Part shown: piece by piece, positions 35,470 to 48,244 of the stretch
How the letters are laid out: the number at the start of each line of letters is the position of its first letter
Numbering within the stretch: position 1 is the stretch's first letter
Assembly (NCBI GenBank): GCA_022495005.1
Contig: JAGYXB010001324.1
Coordinates: forward strand, 2,914,001-2,978,000
Direction of reading: 5' to 3'
Source: Rhyacophila brunnea
Lineage: Eukaryota; Arthropoda; Insecta; Trichoptera; Rhyacophilidae
DNA: 64,000 bases
Notes under the pieces: generated by a model
The model's input: the letters and a program-made list of their open reading frames with translations, nothing else
What the model was told of the DNA's origin: nothing
The model's database searches: none
Translations under genes and position numbers: made by a program

Positions 35470-35690
35470 GACTATTCGGGTCCATAGCCGACTGCTCAAC
35501 TATTCTATAGTAATTCCAATCTCAAGTTTTCTCTCTTATGTCGTTCATACTCAGGACATCTGCATTCCTCTTGACCTTATCCGCCGATCTCCACCTCTGG
35601 TTACTGGAGTTCCTTTATAAACTTTGTAGACAGCTTTAGGTCTACCGCATCCAACAACGTGATCGGCTCATCTGAGTCACGAGTCATTAG
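35470..35690 (-). mobile_element. LINE C-terminal fragment
   Basis: The minus strand encodes GRPKA, then with frame changes DKVKRNADVLSMNDIREK, DWNYYRIVEQSAMDPNS. This fits the common LINE tail GRPxxRWxDxVKxDL......DAxDRxxWRxxxxxADP. Heavily decayed. Confidence 0.5.
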
Positions 35691-37027
35691 GTGAGTTACG
35701 TTTTGAAAACATCGAGACATACTATCATTTTAGACGCAGGTAAAATATCGTTTGTTTAACAAGTTGGTCAGGTACCTCCAAGGCCTAGGCGCACATCATA
35801 TTAAAATAGAGGCATATTTTAATTTTATAAAATTCAGTTTTGTCTATTTTTGTCACACAATTATTCTGTACATATCAATGAATCAGATGACAGATAATAA
35901 TTATTACAATGCACCTAACGGCTAACATACTACAAATGTAACTAGTAACATATAAAGGCAACTAGTTATGCTGAACTCTAATTTGGTAGATTACATACAA
36001 TGTTGGGCTAATTATGGTGGCCCTTTGTCCCTATATTTCACCCCTACCTCAAATCATAAGTTATTGTCGCAAGACCAGCAGTTACGAGTCATCATTTAAC
36101 CGTGATTAAATTACATTCAGTTACCTTAAGTTACCTCAAGACAACAAGCGTGCCTAGGTCTGTAACAGCTAGACCATCGTGAGTAATAATTCAAAGTACA
36201 TACAGACTGATTCAAAAGTTAGGTGCAGGCCACGAGCGTGTATATTGTAACCATCGTGGTTATATTATAGACTCCGTGCAAACTCCGTTAGTCAAACAAC
36301 GTGTGTCCGTATTACTGGTCAGAGTGTCTCCTTATTTATCATAAACCTAAGTGTACCATGCGAGTGCTTACTAGGACGTGAGGGCATGTCCCAGCCAGAC
36401 AGCTTAACATCAATAAGATTAGTATCTGGACTAACTCTCGTGTAACCACTCCCCTCCAACATCCACATCCATTCCGTCACAAAATTATAGTCCACTATAA
36501 AAAGCGCAACCGATATATTATGATCCATCACAAAATTGCAGATATCATTCGTTTATTGCAAAAATGTAATTAACTAAATATAAACATAGCAGCTACAAAT
36601 GATGTATTCCGTCACACTCCGTCGCATATAAAACTCACTCCAATATTGTCAAATTGTATGTAGGTATATATACCGTTAAATAAAACGTTTTTCATATTTT
36701 ATCAAGGATATTGCATATGCCAGTAAATATATATTTCAATTTTTAAACGAATTGCATCTGACAGAAAAATAAATTGCGTATTTGGAGCATGAACATTCAT
36801 TTTTCATTTCCGTTTCTCGTTCAACGAATTTAAGTATCAAAATCAATAATATAAAATTCTAAACCATTTACGTAGGTATGTACCAAAGTTACTAGGTAGG
36901 TAATATCTATACTGCTAGTATTTGGATTTGTAGTTTGATGATTCTGGTGGATTTAGTGTAGCTATATATATATTATAATATATGTAATATCTTAAACCTA
37001 CAATATCTATTTATTTATTTTTCTATA
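35691..37027. other. No gene recognised
   Basis: A minus-strand open frame of 70 codons at 36319-36531 (GSGYTRVSPDTNLIDVKLSG within it) has a more balanced composition than its surroundings but no domain I recognise. It may be part of a retroelement. Confidence 0.35.
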
Positions 37028-37262
37028 ATGTTCCATCCTAAGAAGATCATAAAATGGACCTCCTGAGGGAGGAGGTTGTATTAGCAGATTTTCGTTTTTT
37101 TTTATGAAAAATGGATGTTAGCCACTTGCTCAACCTATTATGTCCATACTCTGAGTCCAAACACATATTGAAAAATAACATGTAAATTTTGTCCAATCAG
37201 GATTTGAACCGGGGACCCTCGATATTATAAATCCACGAGATTACCGGCGTCATCGTAGGTAT
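37028..37262 (-). mobile_element. tRNA-derived SINE family F, copy 5
   Basis: Full-length F copy. Reversed, it starts CCTACGATGACGCCGG, has GGTTCAAATCCTG as B-box region, CATAATAGGTTGAGCAAGT in the body and AGGATGGAACAT at the end. Confidence 0.72.
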
Positions 37263-37280
37263 AGCCATATGAGTAGTTTA

Positions 37281-37504
37281 CAAGCCAAGTGAACAAAGTC
37301 CATTCTGGTTAGTTTTGAATAAACTAGGTTCAAACATAATATTTTAGTATTTATAATTCTGTAAGGGTATAAATGCAATTCTGAAGTGTTATGTTAAGTA
37401 CATTTTTAAGTTAATATGTAAGGGAAATCATACCCTTACAGAATTATTAGAAATACTCAAATATTATGTAAATTAACCAGAATGGACTTGGTTCACTTGG
37501 CTGG
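37281..37504. mobile_element. Foldback MITE with arms of about 90 bp
   Basis: The left arm AAGCCAAGTGAACAAAGTCC and onward through AATTCTGTAAGGGTA (to 37375) is matched in reverse by TACCCTTACAGAATTATT and ACTTGGTTCACTTGGCTG at the right. The loop is about 45 bp. Single copy in the window and non-coding. Confidence 0.8.
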
Positions 37505-37680
37505 TGAACCACTTATATTATAGTCATACTCATATATGCTCCCACGTTAGTTTAGCAACTTTAGCTTCACTTCAGAACACAAAGCAGCTGTTTTCGTGTA
37601 ATAAAGTCTCATTCCCTTAATCTTAATGTCATTACGAATATATGGTTTTTCAAAAATTAGATTTCTGATACTCAAAAGGT

Positions 37681-38094
37681 AAATTTAAAAGTGTCCGGAA
37701 ACTTGTACATATGCAGCTCGCCGTAGCACACTACACCGTGAAATGTTGTATTGTAAATATATGGCCGTATATTAAAGACCGTCCAACTTCTTTGGGTCAT
37801 ATTGTACAGGCATAAAATTCATGTCTAAATAAAACACGATTCTTCTCAGTTTACACTTTACAGGAAGCCAGCAGCAAACAAATTTTGAAAATAACCGATA
37901 TACTGGATTATTTTTTAGATTAGGTTTTCATTCTTAAATTCATGAATCTTGCCAAAATCAGATATGAAAATTGAATTAATGTTCATATTGAATCTAAACG
38001 AGACCGTATAGTTTACACTATACGGTCATCTCTTTCCGATAAGAAAGCTCACGGTGAAATGTTTTACGTACAACTTACATGTAACCGAATTTAC
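37681..38094 (+). mobile_element. MITE family E, copy 3
   Basis: Element about 37689-38086, from GTGTCCGGAAACTTG to CAACTTACATGTAACC. The flanks AAATTTAA and GAATTTAC match at 6 of 8 positions. A deletion shortens the right part (CACGGTGAAATG instead of the longer form in other copies). Confidence 0.8.
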
Positions 38095-38927
38095 CTATAA
38101 AATAATATAATAAGAACAAAATATTTACGATATTTCTGCTAAAATTTTACTAAAGGTACACTGACTCTGCAAATATTTATATTTATTATATTATGATAAT
38201 TATATTAAAGATACATCGGCTCCTATATTTTATTAATCTATATTGTCTTATTTGAAGCAAGTTGAAATTTTACCCTTTCGATTAAACCACTGTTGCACTA
38301 AATCATGGCGTCTATATAAACAACCCTATATTGTCATCATTTTACTACCCCCAATATTTTACGACTGTGACAAAAGGCTTGTTTGGCTATATCACTAACG
38401 GTGATGTCACCAACGCGACGACCTGAAAACACCACATAGAAAATATTTAATATAGTATCAGATGATTTTCTCAAATGGAAAAACCGCCTTATAGAAGAGT
38501 TATTATTTTCCATAACAATTTTTGTGAGAGCTTTTCCTGAAAGATACAAAGCTTTAAATCTCCTCGAATTGAAGCTTCACAGAACTACTTATTCGCAAAA
38601 TGGTAAATTTAATATATTCTAAAGTTTCCACTGAAAATCCTCAGTTATTATTTACAGTTGTAATAACATCATAGCGAAATATTTCTATACTTACCATTTT
38701 TCATTTTTTACTACTACAGTTACTTTGTTTATTTTACATAATTTATAATGACAGAAAAGCTTGATTTCTCAGGATTTCTGACAGTTATACTAATCCAATA
38801 TTATAAATGTAGATAGGTTGATAGAATATTTAAATTAAAGCCTTCCAAATGCAAAAGAGTAGGTAACAAAAATAGAATAAAATGTAAATTTACGATCAAT
38901 AAAATATAGAATGGATAAAGATTGTTA
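38095..38927. other. No gene recognised
   Basis: A minus-strand open frame of 70 codons (38337-38549) contains DILNIFYVVFSG-like and GRRVGDITVSDIAKQAF stretches. A TTTCAG acceptor-like word precedes the latter. I cannot name it and it may be transposon-derived. Confidence 0.35.
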
Positions 38928-39290
38928 AGGCTATACCTCAGTTGAGGCATGGTCTAAAAAGATCGTGACTAAGCGATGCGCGGATTGTGCAAATGACGCG
39001 AGCCGAACGAAATATAATTTGTCATAAAAATTCAACCAGCGTCCATTTAATGTTTATTGTTTTATTAGTAACAATAATAATAAATTGATTGACATGTTTT
39101 CTTTTTCAAGTAAATGGGTAACGTTTTTTAGTCATCTTTACACGATTTAAGAATTAATACCCCTGTCGCCATCTCGAAACAAATTGACGTGTTCACAGCT
39201 CGAATTTCGCTCTCCGATTGCCAGCGAGTCCAAAATTTTGTCGCACCTATAGTTGAAAATTATTTGCCGTTTCACTGAAGTATGCTCTAA
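38928..39290 (-). repeat. Dispersed repeat I, copy 2
   Basis: Reverse copy of 16425-16785, from AAGGCTATACCTCAGTTGAG to ATTTGCCGTTTCACTGAAG. Confidence 0.75.
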
Positions 39291-39833
39291 ATAACAATAA
39301 ATAATAGTTAACAATGAATTTTTGCAGTTCAAAATTACAGACAAAAATTCCTTGTCTAATAATATAATATTATCTTGTATAATAAGTGTGATTTTTTTGA
39401 AATTTAAAATTCTATGACTGAATATAAAAACAATTATTATACATTAATTATTTACTATTGCAGTGAAATACTCATAATATTATTATATTATAGTAAATTT
39501 ACGTGAATTGTATTGCTATACTATTTACTATTAATTGTATAGCTATAGTATTTACATATTGAATTTACTAGTATAGTGAATTGTAGGACGATTTATATTT
39601 TTTATAAAGGATCCCGTCACGTAAAAAATAATTTCCGTTACTGTTGTGTACAGACATTTTAATATTTTTTTTTGAATAGTTAGAAAATAATATGAAGTAT
39701 TCAAAACATTCAAAGCAACAACGAAACGATGTATTGATATATGGGTAAAAATCTTCTGAAAACTACGAGGACAATTTTTCAAGATTGACAAAGTATTACT
39801 GGATATATCAGGGTACCTTTACTGTATCTTCAA
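39291..39833. other. No gene recognised
   Basis: Very AT-rich. If 39834-39980 is a real terminal exon, part of this would be its 3' untranslated region. No AATAAA-type signal stands out close to it. Confidence 0.35.
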
Positions 39834-39980
39834 CTACCCGTAAGAATTATGTAAAGGTTTTTTCGTACCAATAGGTCTTGGAGGTTCTAAAACCATTAAA
39901 TTATCCTTTGTTACGTTTGTTGTTGATCTTTTCTTGGGTAAAAAGTTGAGGAATGCGTCATTATATTGATAAATCAAAAT
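39834..39980 (-). CDS. Candidate terminal exon of an unknown host gene
   Basis: On the minus strand an open stretch of 48 codons ends in TAG and is preceded by TACATTTTAG, which can serve as a splice acceptor. The peptide begins ILIYQYNDAFLNFLPKKRST and ends KKPLHNSYG, with a basic PKKR and a proline-rich LEPPRPIG segment. Its residue mix is unlike the F/I/N/K-rich chance frames around it. It lies outside the recognised repeats. No matching upstream exon was found, and no family is recognised. It could still be a chance frame or a transposon piece, hence the low score. Confidence 0.2.
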   Translation of the reverse strand: MLIYQYNDAFLNFLPKKRSTTNVTKDNLMVLEPPRPIGTKKPLHNSYG

Positions 39981-40664
39981 CTAAAATGTAAATCATTTCG
40001 AATTCAAACAAAGTGTATGGACCCCAACGTATGGAGTCATTGTATTGGATATTGATTGACTAAAACTCAATATACTCAATCAGAATGCATTGTCTATAAT
40101 ATATTACACAAAAGTTAAATGTAAATTTTGAGTAGCACAGCGTGTTATGAAAAGATTGCATGCCGTGTGTTGCGAGTAACGATAAAACAATAAATAATTG
40201 AATAAGCGAACAAAAAATCCGTATAGATGTTTTCCAGTAAAATAATATAGGTTTCATCAGGGTTTTTTGTCTCAAAAATACAAACGATAGAATTCCGTAG
40301 CGGCGTAGCATTTCCCGTACCTCTACGCCAAACCGTAGCAGCCGTAGAACTCAATAATACAATCAATCACAAATAATATAATTCAAAGTTATGCAGTATG
40401 TAATATCTTTATGGAAATTCTATCGATAATAATTGGTTGTTTAATTAACTCACCCCTGTACTTAAACACTTTGTATTGATTTTATTATAATATTATTTTA
40501 TTATATTTATAATTTTAGTGTGTTCATTTTTGTTGCCAATTTTAAGCTTAGCCGCTTATATAAATTGTCTACAACTTTATCGAAAACAAACTCCTTCATA
40601 AGCTTCATTCTCAATAATATTGTGTTTCTCTTTACATAGTCTTACCATCACAATAATATAATCG
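39981..40664. other. No gene recognised; holds a CGTAG-rich short repeat
   Basis: 40295-40350 carries GTAGCGGCGTAGCATTTCCC and CTCTACGCCAAACCGTAGC. A related segment is at 42855-42930. Minus-strand frames here are hydrophobic but not recognisable. Confidence 0.35.
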
Positions 40665-40800
40665 TGGTCAGTGGCTTAACCACTTCTTCTATATTCTCCC
40701 ATCTTATGCCAGTGTCCTTCAAGTATCTCCACCGGCTGATTCAGCATCTTTGTTGGCGTCGTCTAAGAACCAAAGTTTAGGTCTACCATTAATTGATCTA
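40665..40800 (-). mobile_element. LINE C-terminal fragment
   Basis: The minus strand gives SINGRPKLWFLDDANKDAES followed after small changes by LKDTGIRWENIEEVVKP. This fits the LINE tail GRPxLRWLDDVxxDxxxxG..W. Only about 45 codons remain. Confidence 0.5.
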
Positions 40801-41364
40801 AAGCCGTCATGTATACTAAATCAGTTTGTAATACAGTCCAAATACCTCTTTTATATTTTACGTTCGATTTTTTTTCTATCTGATATATTGATAATAAGCA
40901 TCTTGGATATTTAGATGACATCGACGGAGTTATTTAAATCTAAGGTCACATAAAAATCTTTTGTATAATACACATGTCATAATTATTTGACTTTCTTCAT
41001 TCTCATTGCGCCATCTTACTGTGCAAACGTCAAGGTCTTTTTTATACTTATTTTTTTAACTAAGGCAGGCTATGAGGTTCTAATTCCGATAGTAAAGTTA
41101 ATCCAAAACCACCTAGACTAAATACATAATAATATTTTAATGGTTGTTTTCAGTATAATAATATTTTTCAATTGAAACCCGAAATCTCTTGGTGTAAAGA
41201 CAATGCTTTGTATATTGAACTAATTGAATAAAGGATAAAGTTTCCTAAATTAAAATTGATAATCAACAAAACCGATCTCTACTTTTGGCATAAACAAGTT
41301 TTATAAGATAATATTAAAAGTTTATTTTATTTATCTACGGCTAATGCACCCCAGAAAGGAAATA
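40801..41364. other. No gene recognised
   Basis: AT-rich spacer. Confidence 0.4.
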
Positions 41365-41815
41365 ATTACAAGATAAAAAGAACTTTTTCTATACCACGTT
41401 TTTTAATTTTCTGTTGAATCATATAAACTTGACAATTCTATGCATTAATAAAAACTTTTGATAGAAATACTGAATAAATATTATAGAATACAGAAATGTC
41501 ATTTTGACATTTCATATTGATTTCCATAGTAACGCACGTATATATTAATAATTTAGTTGCTAGGACCCAGTTATCAACCAATAATTTATAGTGAGTAGTA
41601 AATATTACTTTTAAAGATTTTTCCGAAACATACAAAACAGAATTAACTGAAAATGAAATCAATTCTGCTTAAAGATGGCCAAAAATTTTAAAAGAATACA
41701 TTATCATCGTGTTCTGATTTATTCTAAAAGTTTCAATTGTCTAGCTATTCGGGAAGTTAGTTAAAAATCTTGGACAAACAAGAATACAAGCTAATAAAAT
41801 CGTGGTAATAACACA
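41365..41815 (-). repeat. Dispersed repeat A, copy 3
   Basis: Reverse copy of A: AAGATAAAAAGAACTTTTTC to GGACAAACAAGAATACAAGC. Contains a small palindrome AAATGTCATTTTGACATTT shared with copy 5 (57721-57739). Confidence 0.85.
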
Positions 41816-42200
41816 GTAAAACAAAGCATACAAAGTCATATTTTTTGCGCTTTTTAGTAGACTGTAGGATGATTTAGATGTTCGGGTTGCGGTTACACAG
41901 GGATTCAATCCAGGCACTGACCTTTGATGTTGAGACGGCAGGCACATTGAGCTGGTTCTGTGTTCGCGCACTCACACGACTAGTATGATCACTCTCACGG
42001 TTACATTGTACTTGTGATGGATGGGTGAGTAATGAGTTTATGATTTTTTATTAATTACGGTAATTGACGCGGCATTGGTCAAACCGTAACTAGTAATTAA
42101 ATAAATTTGTTGATGACGCTAAGCTGTCAAACTAGTGCAAGTCTTGACGCTTTGATGGTCTGAAGATTACTCCTTGTCATTTATTTATTAACGTGTGTGA
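41816..42200. repeat. Dispersed repeat J, copy 1
   Basis: Related to 44791-45255: AGTAGACTGTA, TTACACAGG, GATGTTGAGACGGCAGGC, GAGCTGGTTCTGTGTTCGCG and CACTCTCACGGTTACA occur in the same order in both. Coding potential and element class are not clear. Confidence 0.6.
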
Positions 42201-43615
42201 TACTACAGTGCCTGGATAACGGCAATAATTATAAGACGTCGGTAAGGAATTAGTATGGTATTAACACTACCATAGTTAGTCGAATATAATCATTAAATTA
42301 CATATATAAAGTATAACAAAATAAACTCGGGATATTATTATATATAAATAGGCTAAGTACGCACTAAAAAAATTATTTAGTGCAGTTCTTGAGTATATGA
42401 ATGAAGTTATTGAAAATGTCAATAAAACAACTATAAAAAGAAAATGTTTGCTTTGTATTTTAGGATGAATAGAGAAGTTGACTTTAAAAAAAATTATTGA
42501 CATGAAAATAGACACCATTTTTTGTCTGTCTAGTGAGGTTATTGGATCCTGCTCAATTGTTCATAACAGTTTAATATTGAATTTACAGATTTAAACGTCA
42601 CCAAACAGTCAACTGTTTTTTGTCCCAATTTTATCGTGAATAGATTAATAAAGCTGCACTTTTTATCCAGACATGTTTTTTTCGACAATAGTTCTTTCAA
42701 AAATCATTTTTTATTATCGGCATTTAACTGTAATTATGACAAATAAAATAAGATTAGATATGAAAATATTTTCTTATCCGCGTATGTATTATTAACAACC
42801 ATTATCCATAATGGCTCCCGTAAGCACTTGCTCTCGAAGATACAAAGTATCAAATCTCGTAGAGCCGTAGCCACCCACTTCTACGCCGAGACGTAGCAGT
42901 CGTAGAGTTAGGGTTCAGAGCGTAGCAAGCAGAAAATGGTCAATGTATTTTATGAGGCAGTAAAACTGCTTTACAGAGGCGATTCAGTTTTATTGGATTA
43001 TGATAAAAACATAAATGATTTGAATTACTGTCAGCCGGCCGCGCCAAAAGTCGCAAACGGTTATCATTTCAGCGATGTTATTTTCCAGTTTATTCAATTA
43101 CCATAGCTATTTTTGCAAATTTTATTGTCCCCTAAATGCGAAGAAAATTTTTTCGATTCGTTTATTGATAGGAGTTTATTTTTTAAGCCGTTGGCAGTTT
43201 TCTTTCGTATAAATCGCATAAATATTTGTCATGATAACACGTTGCAAATGTTTGTATTTGTGCAGAAGTTTCTTTCATTTATTGAAAAAAATAACGATTT
43301 CTGTATTTGTATAAAAATTCGTGAGCTGAAAAATAGTACTCTAATAGTAAATAGTTATGAACAAACTTTTGGGATATAAATGTGAGTATTTTTTTTATGT
43401 ACATATTTAAATACTATTAGTAAATCTTCTCTACGCATTCAAATCCGGATAAATATTTTTTAAATCATTTTCATATTATATTACGGAAGGCTATGCAGTG
43501 TAAAATACATTTTTCTTAGATTAGAACAGTACGGAGGGGCAAAGGAGTAGACAATGCATTAATAATTCTATCATCCTATATACAAAGAGTATATAAGTAA
43601 AAATAGATATTTAAC
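42201..43615. other. No gene recognised
   Basis: Contains the second CGTAG-rich segment (42855-42930: CGTAGAGCCGTAGCC and CTACGCCGAGACGTAGC). The plus-strand open frame 43113-43379 (88 codons) has no recognisable domain. Confidence 0.35.
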
Positions 43616-43985
43616 TATTTGTTTTATTCAACGAATAATTCACCAGATTTAAGAATGTAACACTATAATTATTGAACATACATAATTTTGAAAATAATTC
43701 TGAGAAAATGTATTATAACCAATAGAAAAAATCTTTTTTGAAAACAGTAAGACACCCAGCAGGAATCGAACCTCAATCTCTCGGGCTTCGCGCCCATACA
43801 CATATACCACTATGCTATAGGCGTCATACTTAATAGCGACCAATTTTAACTAATGGCTCTTAATACTCTCTGAAGCGCTTTCCAAATTGAGTTACTATTG
43901 GCCATCGGCTTTTGTATTTTAAATCAAAGTAAGTATTACTTTAATTACTAACCGACGTCACGGATCACTCCAAAATTTCATGATG
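43616..43985 (-). mobile_element. Family G element (tRNA-like core), copy 2
   Basis: Starts ATTTGTTTTATTCAACG and CACCAGATTTAAGAATGTA. The core reversed has TAGCATAGTGGTATATG (A-box) and the perfect B-box GGTTCGATTCC within GAGGTTCGATTCCTGCTGGG. It ends CTAACCGACGTCACGGATC. The core looks like a tRNA-type Pol III promoter (about 72 bp from GCCTATAGC to TGCTGGG). Confidence 0.8.
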
Positions 43986-44790
43986 TAACTTAGTTGAACC
44001 AGATGTAAACCATGCAGCCTTCATTCGTGACCGTACTGCACTTCAATTCTGGTTTACTAATCATAATACGCTATACGTGTTATATGCCATTTATATATTA
44101 TTTAATTCTCATCTTTATATTACATAAACTGGTTGATATTAATAAGTATGATTATACAATCATTAATCATACTTATTATTTATTTTTAGATAACATCTCT
44201 TAAACACTTGCTGTGCTATTATCAAAACTGAAAGTTTAAGGTGGCTTATGATTTAGAAAATGGCATATAATGAAGAATATTTAGTAAAATGTTTTATCGG
44301 TCCATTTTATGGAGCATAACATCGTAACAACTAAGAGTACATTATATAAGTAAATAAATTGATAATTTATTATAATTTTCACATTAATTAATTGAAAATT
44401 ATCAACCGTAAATTCGCCCTAAGTTTTTGCGATAAACATTCCCAAAATGATTTCTTAATTGACTTGTTATTTCAAACATTTATTTTTGTCGACAAACAAT
44501 AATATTGCTGTAAAATTTATCGTCTTACAAGGATATAACTCTAAACTCTGTAAATCTTTCAGAGTTTACGATGGAAATTTTTGTTTAATTGACGCATTAA
44601 AAACTTTAATCGGTCATTAATTTAGCGAAGGCTGTTCGAAGGCTTATTCTCACTGTATTAATATTAATTGCAAATCAGCGAGGCTATTAAACAAACAAAT
44701 TCCGGAAACTCAATTTTTATTTCACTTCGGCTTTATTATGAAATTTTTCATACGCGGCAAGTAATAATAAATATTTGGTGGTGGGGCATT
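43986..44790. other. No gene recognised
   Basis: AT-rich spacer. A palindromic AATAAGTATGATTATA/AATCATACTTATT pair occurs at about 44139-44180. Confidence 0.4.
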
Positions 44791-45255
44791 TAGCAGTAGA
44801 CTGTAATTTGAGGGTGCTGCTGGATTACGGATCTAAGGAGGGGGGGGGGGGATTACACAGGATGCCGACACTGACATATTATGTTGAGATGGCTGGCGCG
44901 CGCTGGAGCCGGTTCGGTGTTCACGCACTCACGCACTGGAAAACGGACGGTTCGGAATATTACTCTCACGGTTTCACTTTGTTTTCGTATTAATGATGAT
45001 GCCAAGTTCAGCATGGATGATAGACGCGATGTTCGCTCAAACCGTATCAAATCTAGCGTAACGAAGGTCAAAATATGTGTTTTGAGTCACTCTGTGGTTA
45101 GCGACGGCAAACTATAACAAACCCGCACACGTCCGCTTTCTTGATGTCACTCGAGCTAACTGAATGTTATTTGCAATCACGGTCGTCTCATGACCTGTAA
45201 TTGCTAGTCGCTAGTCTTGCGACAATTAGAAATAAGGATGTGAGGTAGGTGGGGA
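44791..45255. repeat. Dispersed repeat J, copy 2
   Basis: Shares its ordered words with 41816-42200, including GATGTTGAGATGGCTGGC and GTGTTCACGCACTCACGC. A run of twelve G lies at about 44838-44850. The minus strand is open for 72 codons, without a recognisable domain. Confidence 0.6.
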
Positions 45256-48244
45256 AATAGGGAACGACGGTCACCATTCATATTCGGCCCAACCATTTGG
45301 TATGCGCTTTATTTTTACTTTATAAAAATAGATTTTAAAGTAATAATTAGTATTTTAAATTTGAAATAAGAGTAATAATTATTAAAATAGAATACCATTC
45401 TACCTACTTCGACATTTTTACTTATCATAATAATTAAGTTGCTCAACGGGTACCTATATACATCATTATATATATATATATATTTATATATAGAGTTTCC
45501 GTCATAAATCAGTACATATGAACTCTCTTTACGACGTTTTTATTGTGTTAAAGTCACATTCTGGGATTACATTGCTTTCATTAAACAGGCAGAACACCTA
45601 AGTATTTTTTTATGACTGTAACTGTACTTACTAGGATTTGCATTCCGAGACGCCACTCGATTTCTTGATCCTGATATCCCCAGGATTTTGGACTTAGTTT
45701 TATATGTTAATGTCAAAAATACTATATATATATATATATATATACGATTACATACTTACTTTAAAATAATGAATGAAAATTTTAAATAGTATTACGATGT
45801 TAAATTTATAGAAATACAAGACGTATAGAACACAATTTTAAAATTACAACGATATTAATCTAAATGACGAATAAAATAATATATTTAAAAAAAAAACGTT
45901 TTTTACGCCGATATGACTAGTGCAATGCATTTTCATCTCAGTTGAAACTAAATCTTTCAGCAAAATAATATGAATGTTATTCCTTTGTAGTGCAAAATAA
46001 CTTACTCTACATTTTTAATCCTTAACCTCGAGAATCTTTTAAGCTTCACTCTTATAATAATTATATTGAATTCAAAGATTTAGCTGTATGAAAAGTTTTT
46101 TTTACATGGTTACAATACAATCAAATAGAAGATCATCGACAACCTGTTGTCGATTGTAAATGAAGTTTTTTTTCAATTCTTATAGGTCTATGGGGTTTTC
46201 AGTAAATCCTTATACACTTCATCGATGTTTACTGTGTACCTGCATAAAATATTAAATCTTTAAAGACCTTCTGTCCTTCAGCAAAGACAGTAGATACCTA
46301 TTTGAAAAAATGCATAATAATACTTGTACGAATTTATCAGGGAATTCAGAAATAATAGAAACTGAAATAGCTAACTGGTAAGGAGAAGCAGGCAACCGAT
46401 CTCGAGTAAGGAATAATACGGGATAAATTTAAGCACGTGTCAAGAATACGTTATATGTCGAATAATGACAACTGCTCTCGGTGTATTCATTGACGCTCAT
46501 TTAATATTGGAGTATTACACACACTATTGCACTCTATAATGCGTGGTTTATTTTCGTAGTACACTCACAAATTCAAAACCCTGCGTCAAAATTTACTGTA
46601 TTGGTATATAGGGTATTGGAATTCTATTTATTATCTCTTCTGTAGAATTTATCAGAATTCTACTTCAGTAAAAAAAAATTAAAAAAAAATTAAACTTTAT
46701 ACAATTTTACTCATGTTAGGATTCACGTTATGAAATCAAGAATACTTAAAACTTTGAGGTTTTAAATTCTATAATAATCGGATTTATAGCTCTTATAATA
46801 ATTATTAGTATCAATGAAATTCTGTGTAGGTGTGCATTTGCCATTGGTAGTGCGCATTATGCCTGCAGACTCAGCAAAGTTACATCAAATAACAAATGGA
46901 ATCGTTAAAACTTAAACAAAATGGAATTCAAATTACATTCTTTAATTCTACCATATTTGAGTTATTTGTATTAACAATAATTATTTCATGCAATAAACCT
47001 ATCCTCAGATCGTGCTAAATAACGGTTACGAAATTATACTAAATTGTACATTTTTTATTATTAAAAACTCAAGTGCTGTTTGTGACATATATAGATAGCA
47101 TTTAAGCCAGTTAACCCGATGAAAGATGTTCCTTTATTATAAATGTTTAGCTAACACAAAATTCAGGAAACTTTTAATGTCCGCGTTAATTTATACACAA
47201 ACAAACGCAGTTGCGCGAGCTCTTAAAATTCCAACAAAATTAATATACTTTAATAGCCTTTAAAATCCTGTACAGATAAATTATAATTTTCTTCATCCCT
47301 TGGTAGGTAAGGGAGAACAGTTAGCCTAATCAGTGGTGGAGGCTGATTTGAACAGGTCTACGATTCAGATATGAAATTTTAAATTATTTTCAAGAGCTGA
47401 TTTTAACAATTATAATTTAAACATCAAAGTACATTATTAGAAGACAGAAAACAGAGTAAACGAAGGTATCGGGGGGGATGACGAATATGATGTTTTCTTA
47501 CCCGCAATTTTCAGTTTTGAGTCCTGAAGGTTGCTTGAGAGTGTGACATAGTATGTTCAGGCATGATGAATAATACACGAGTTGGTATTTTCTTGGTTTT
47601 ATTTTATAGAACTTAATAAATTTCGGATAAACATAGCACCAAGAAAATAAATGACTCACATTGATTTTAGTTTGAGTAGAAAGGTTTACATTAATTTGGA
47701 ATTTAGATATGGTGAGAGGCACGGAAGTGGCGCGTGTCGACTACATTATAGGATGGCCGAAAGACAACTGTGTACTAGGAAGACTCAATGACAACTGCCC
47801 CATTTCCGTTGCGTTATTGTCTATGGTCTATCAATGACCATATACAACAATATGACAGTTTTAGAGTTATAATATACAAAACCTCTACAAAGGATAGAGC
47901 CTCACGACAATATCACTTTGGGGGGAAAAAAACACCATTCTATATTATCTAAAGACATCGCTGGTGTATTATGTAGAAAAAGACAATATCGAATTTTGTG
48001 GCTTATAAATCTCCATTCTACACAAAGTGTACATAGGAAATCAGTCGCATTCCTTCTTAAGTTTCCTATCGTTACCCGCTTTCTTAAATACTTTCCCAAA
48101 TATTACCAATTGTATCAACAAAGTGAGGTCTACATTCTGCTACCCTTTTCGGTATGTAAGGTTTGTTTGAATTTTTCAAAACTAAGAAGGGCGGGAAATT
48201 TAAATTGTTTACGAATTGTTTCAAAATAACAAATAAATTGCACC
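45256..48244. other. Longest stretch without identified elements
   Basis: TA microsatellites lie at about 45468-45488 and 45724-45744, and an A-rich tandem (AAATTAAAAAAA type) at 46670-46694. Overlapping short frames on both strands at 47900-48230 show no domain. Nothing else can be supported. Confidence 0.4.

Noticed and set aside
43113..43379. 88-codon plus-strand frame
   Set aside because: Rich in F, I, N and K, no motif, no homologue elsewhere in the window, and no splice or start context worth noting.
43750..43830. Possible tRNA gene on the minus strand
   Set aside because: The core has a perfect B-box but is embedded in a repeat present three times, and a full cloverleaf could not be drawn with confidence.
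47902..48229. Overlapping frames of 65 and 103 codons on opposite strands
   Set aside because: Neither shows a domain, signal or recognisable composition. Mutual overlap suggests a locally stop-poor stretch.
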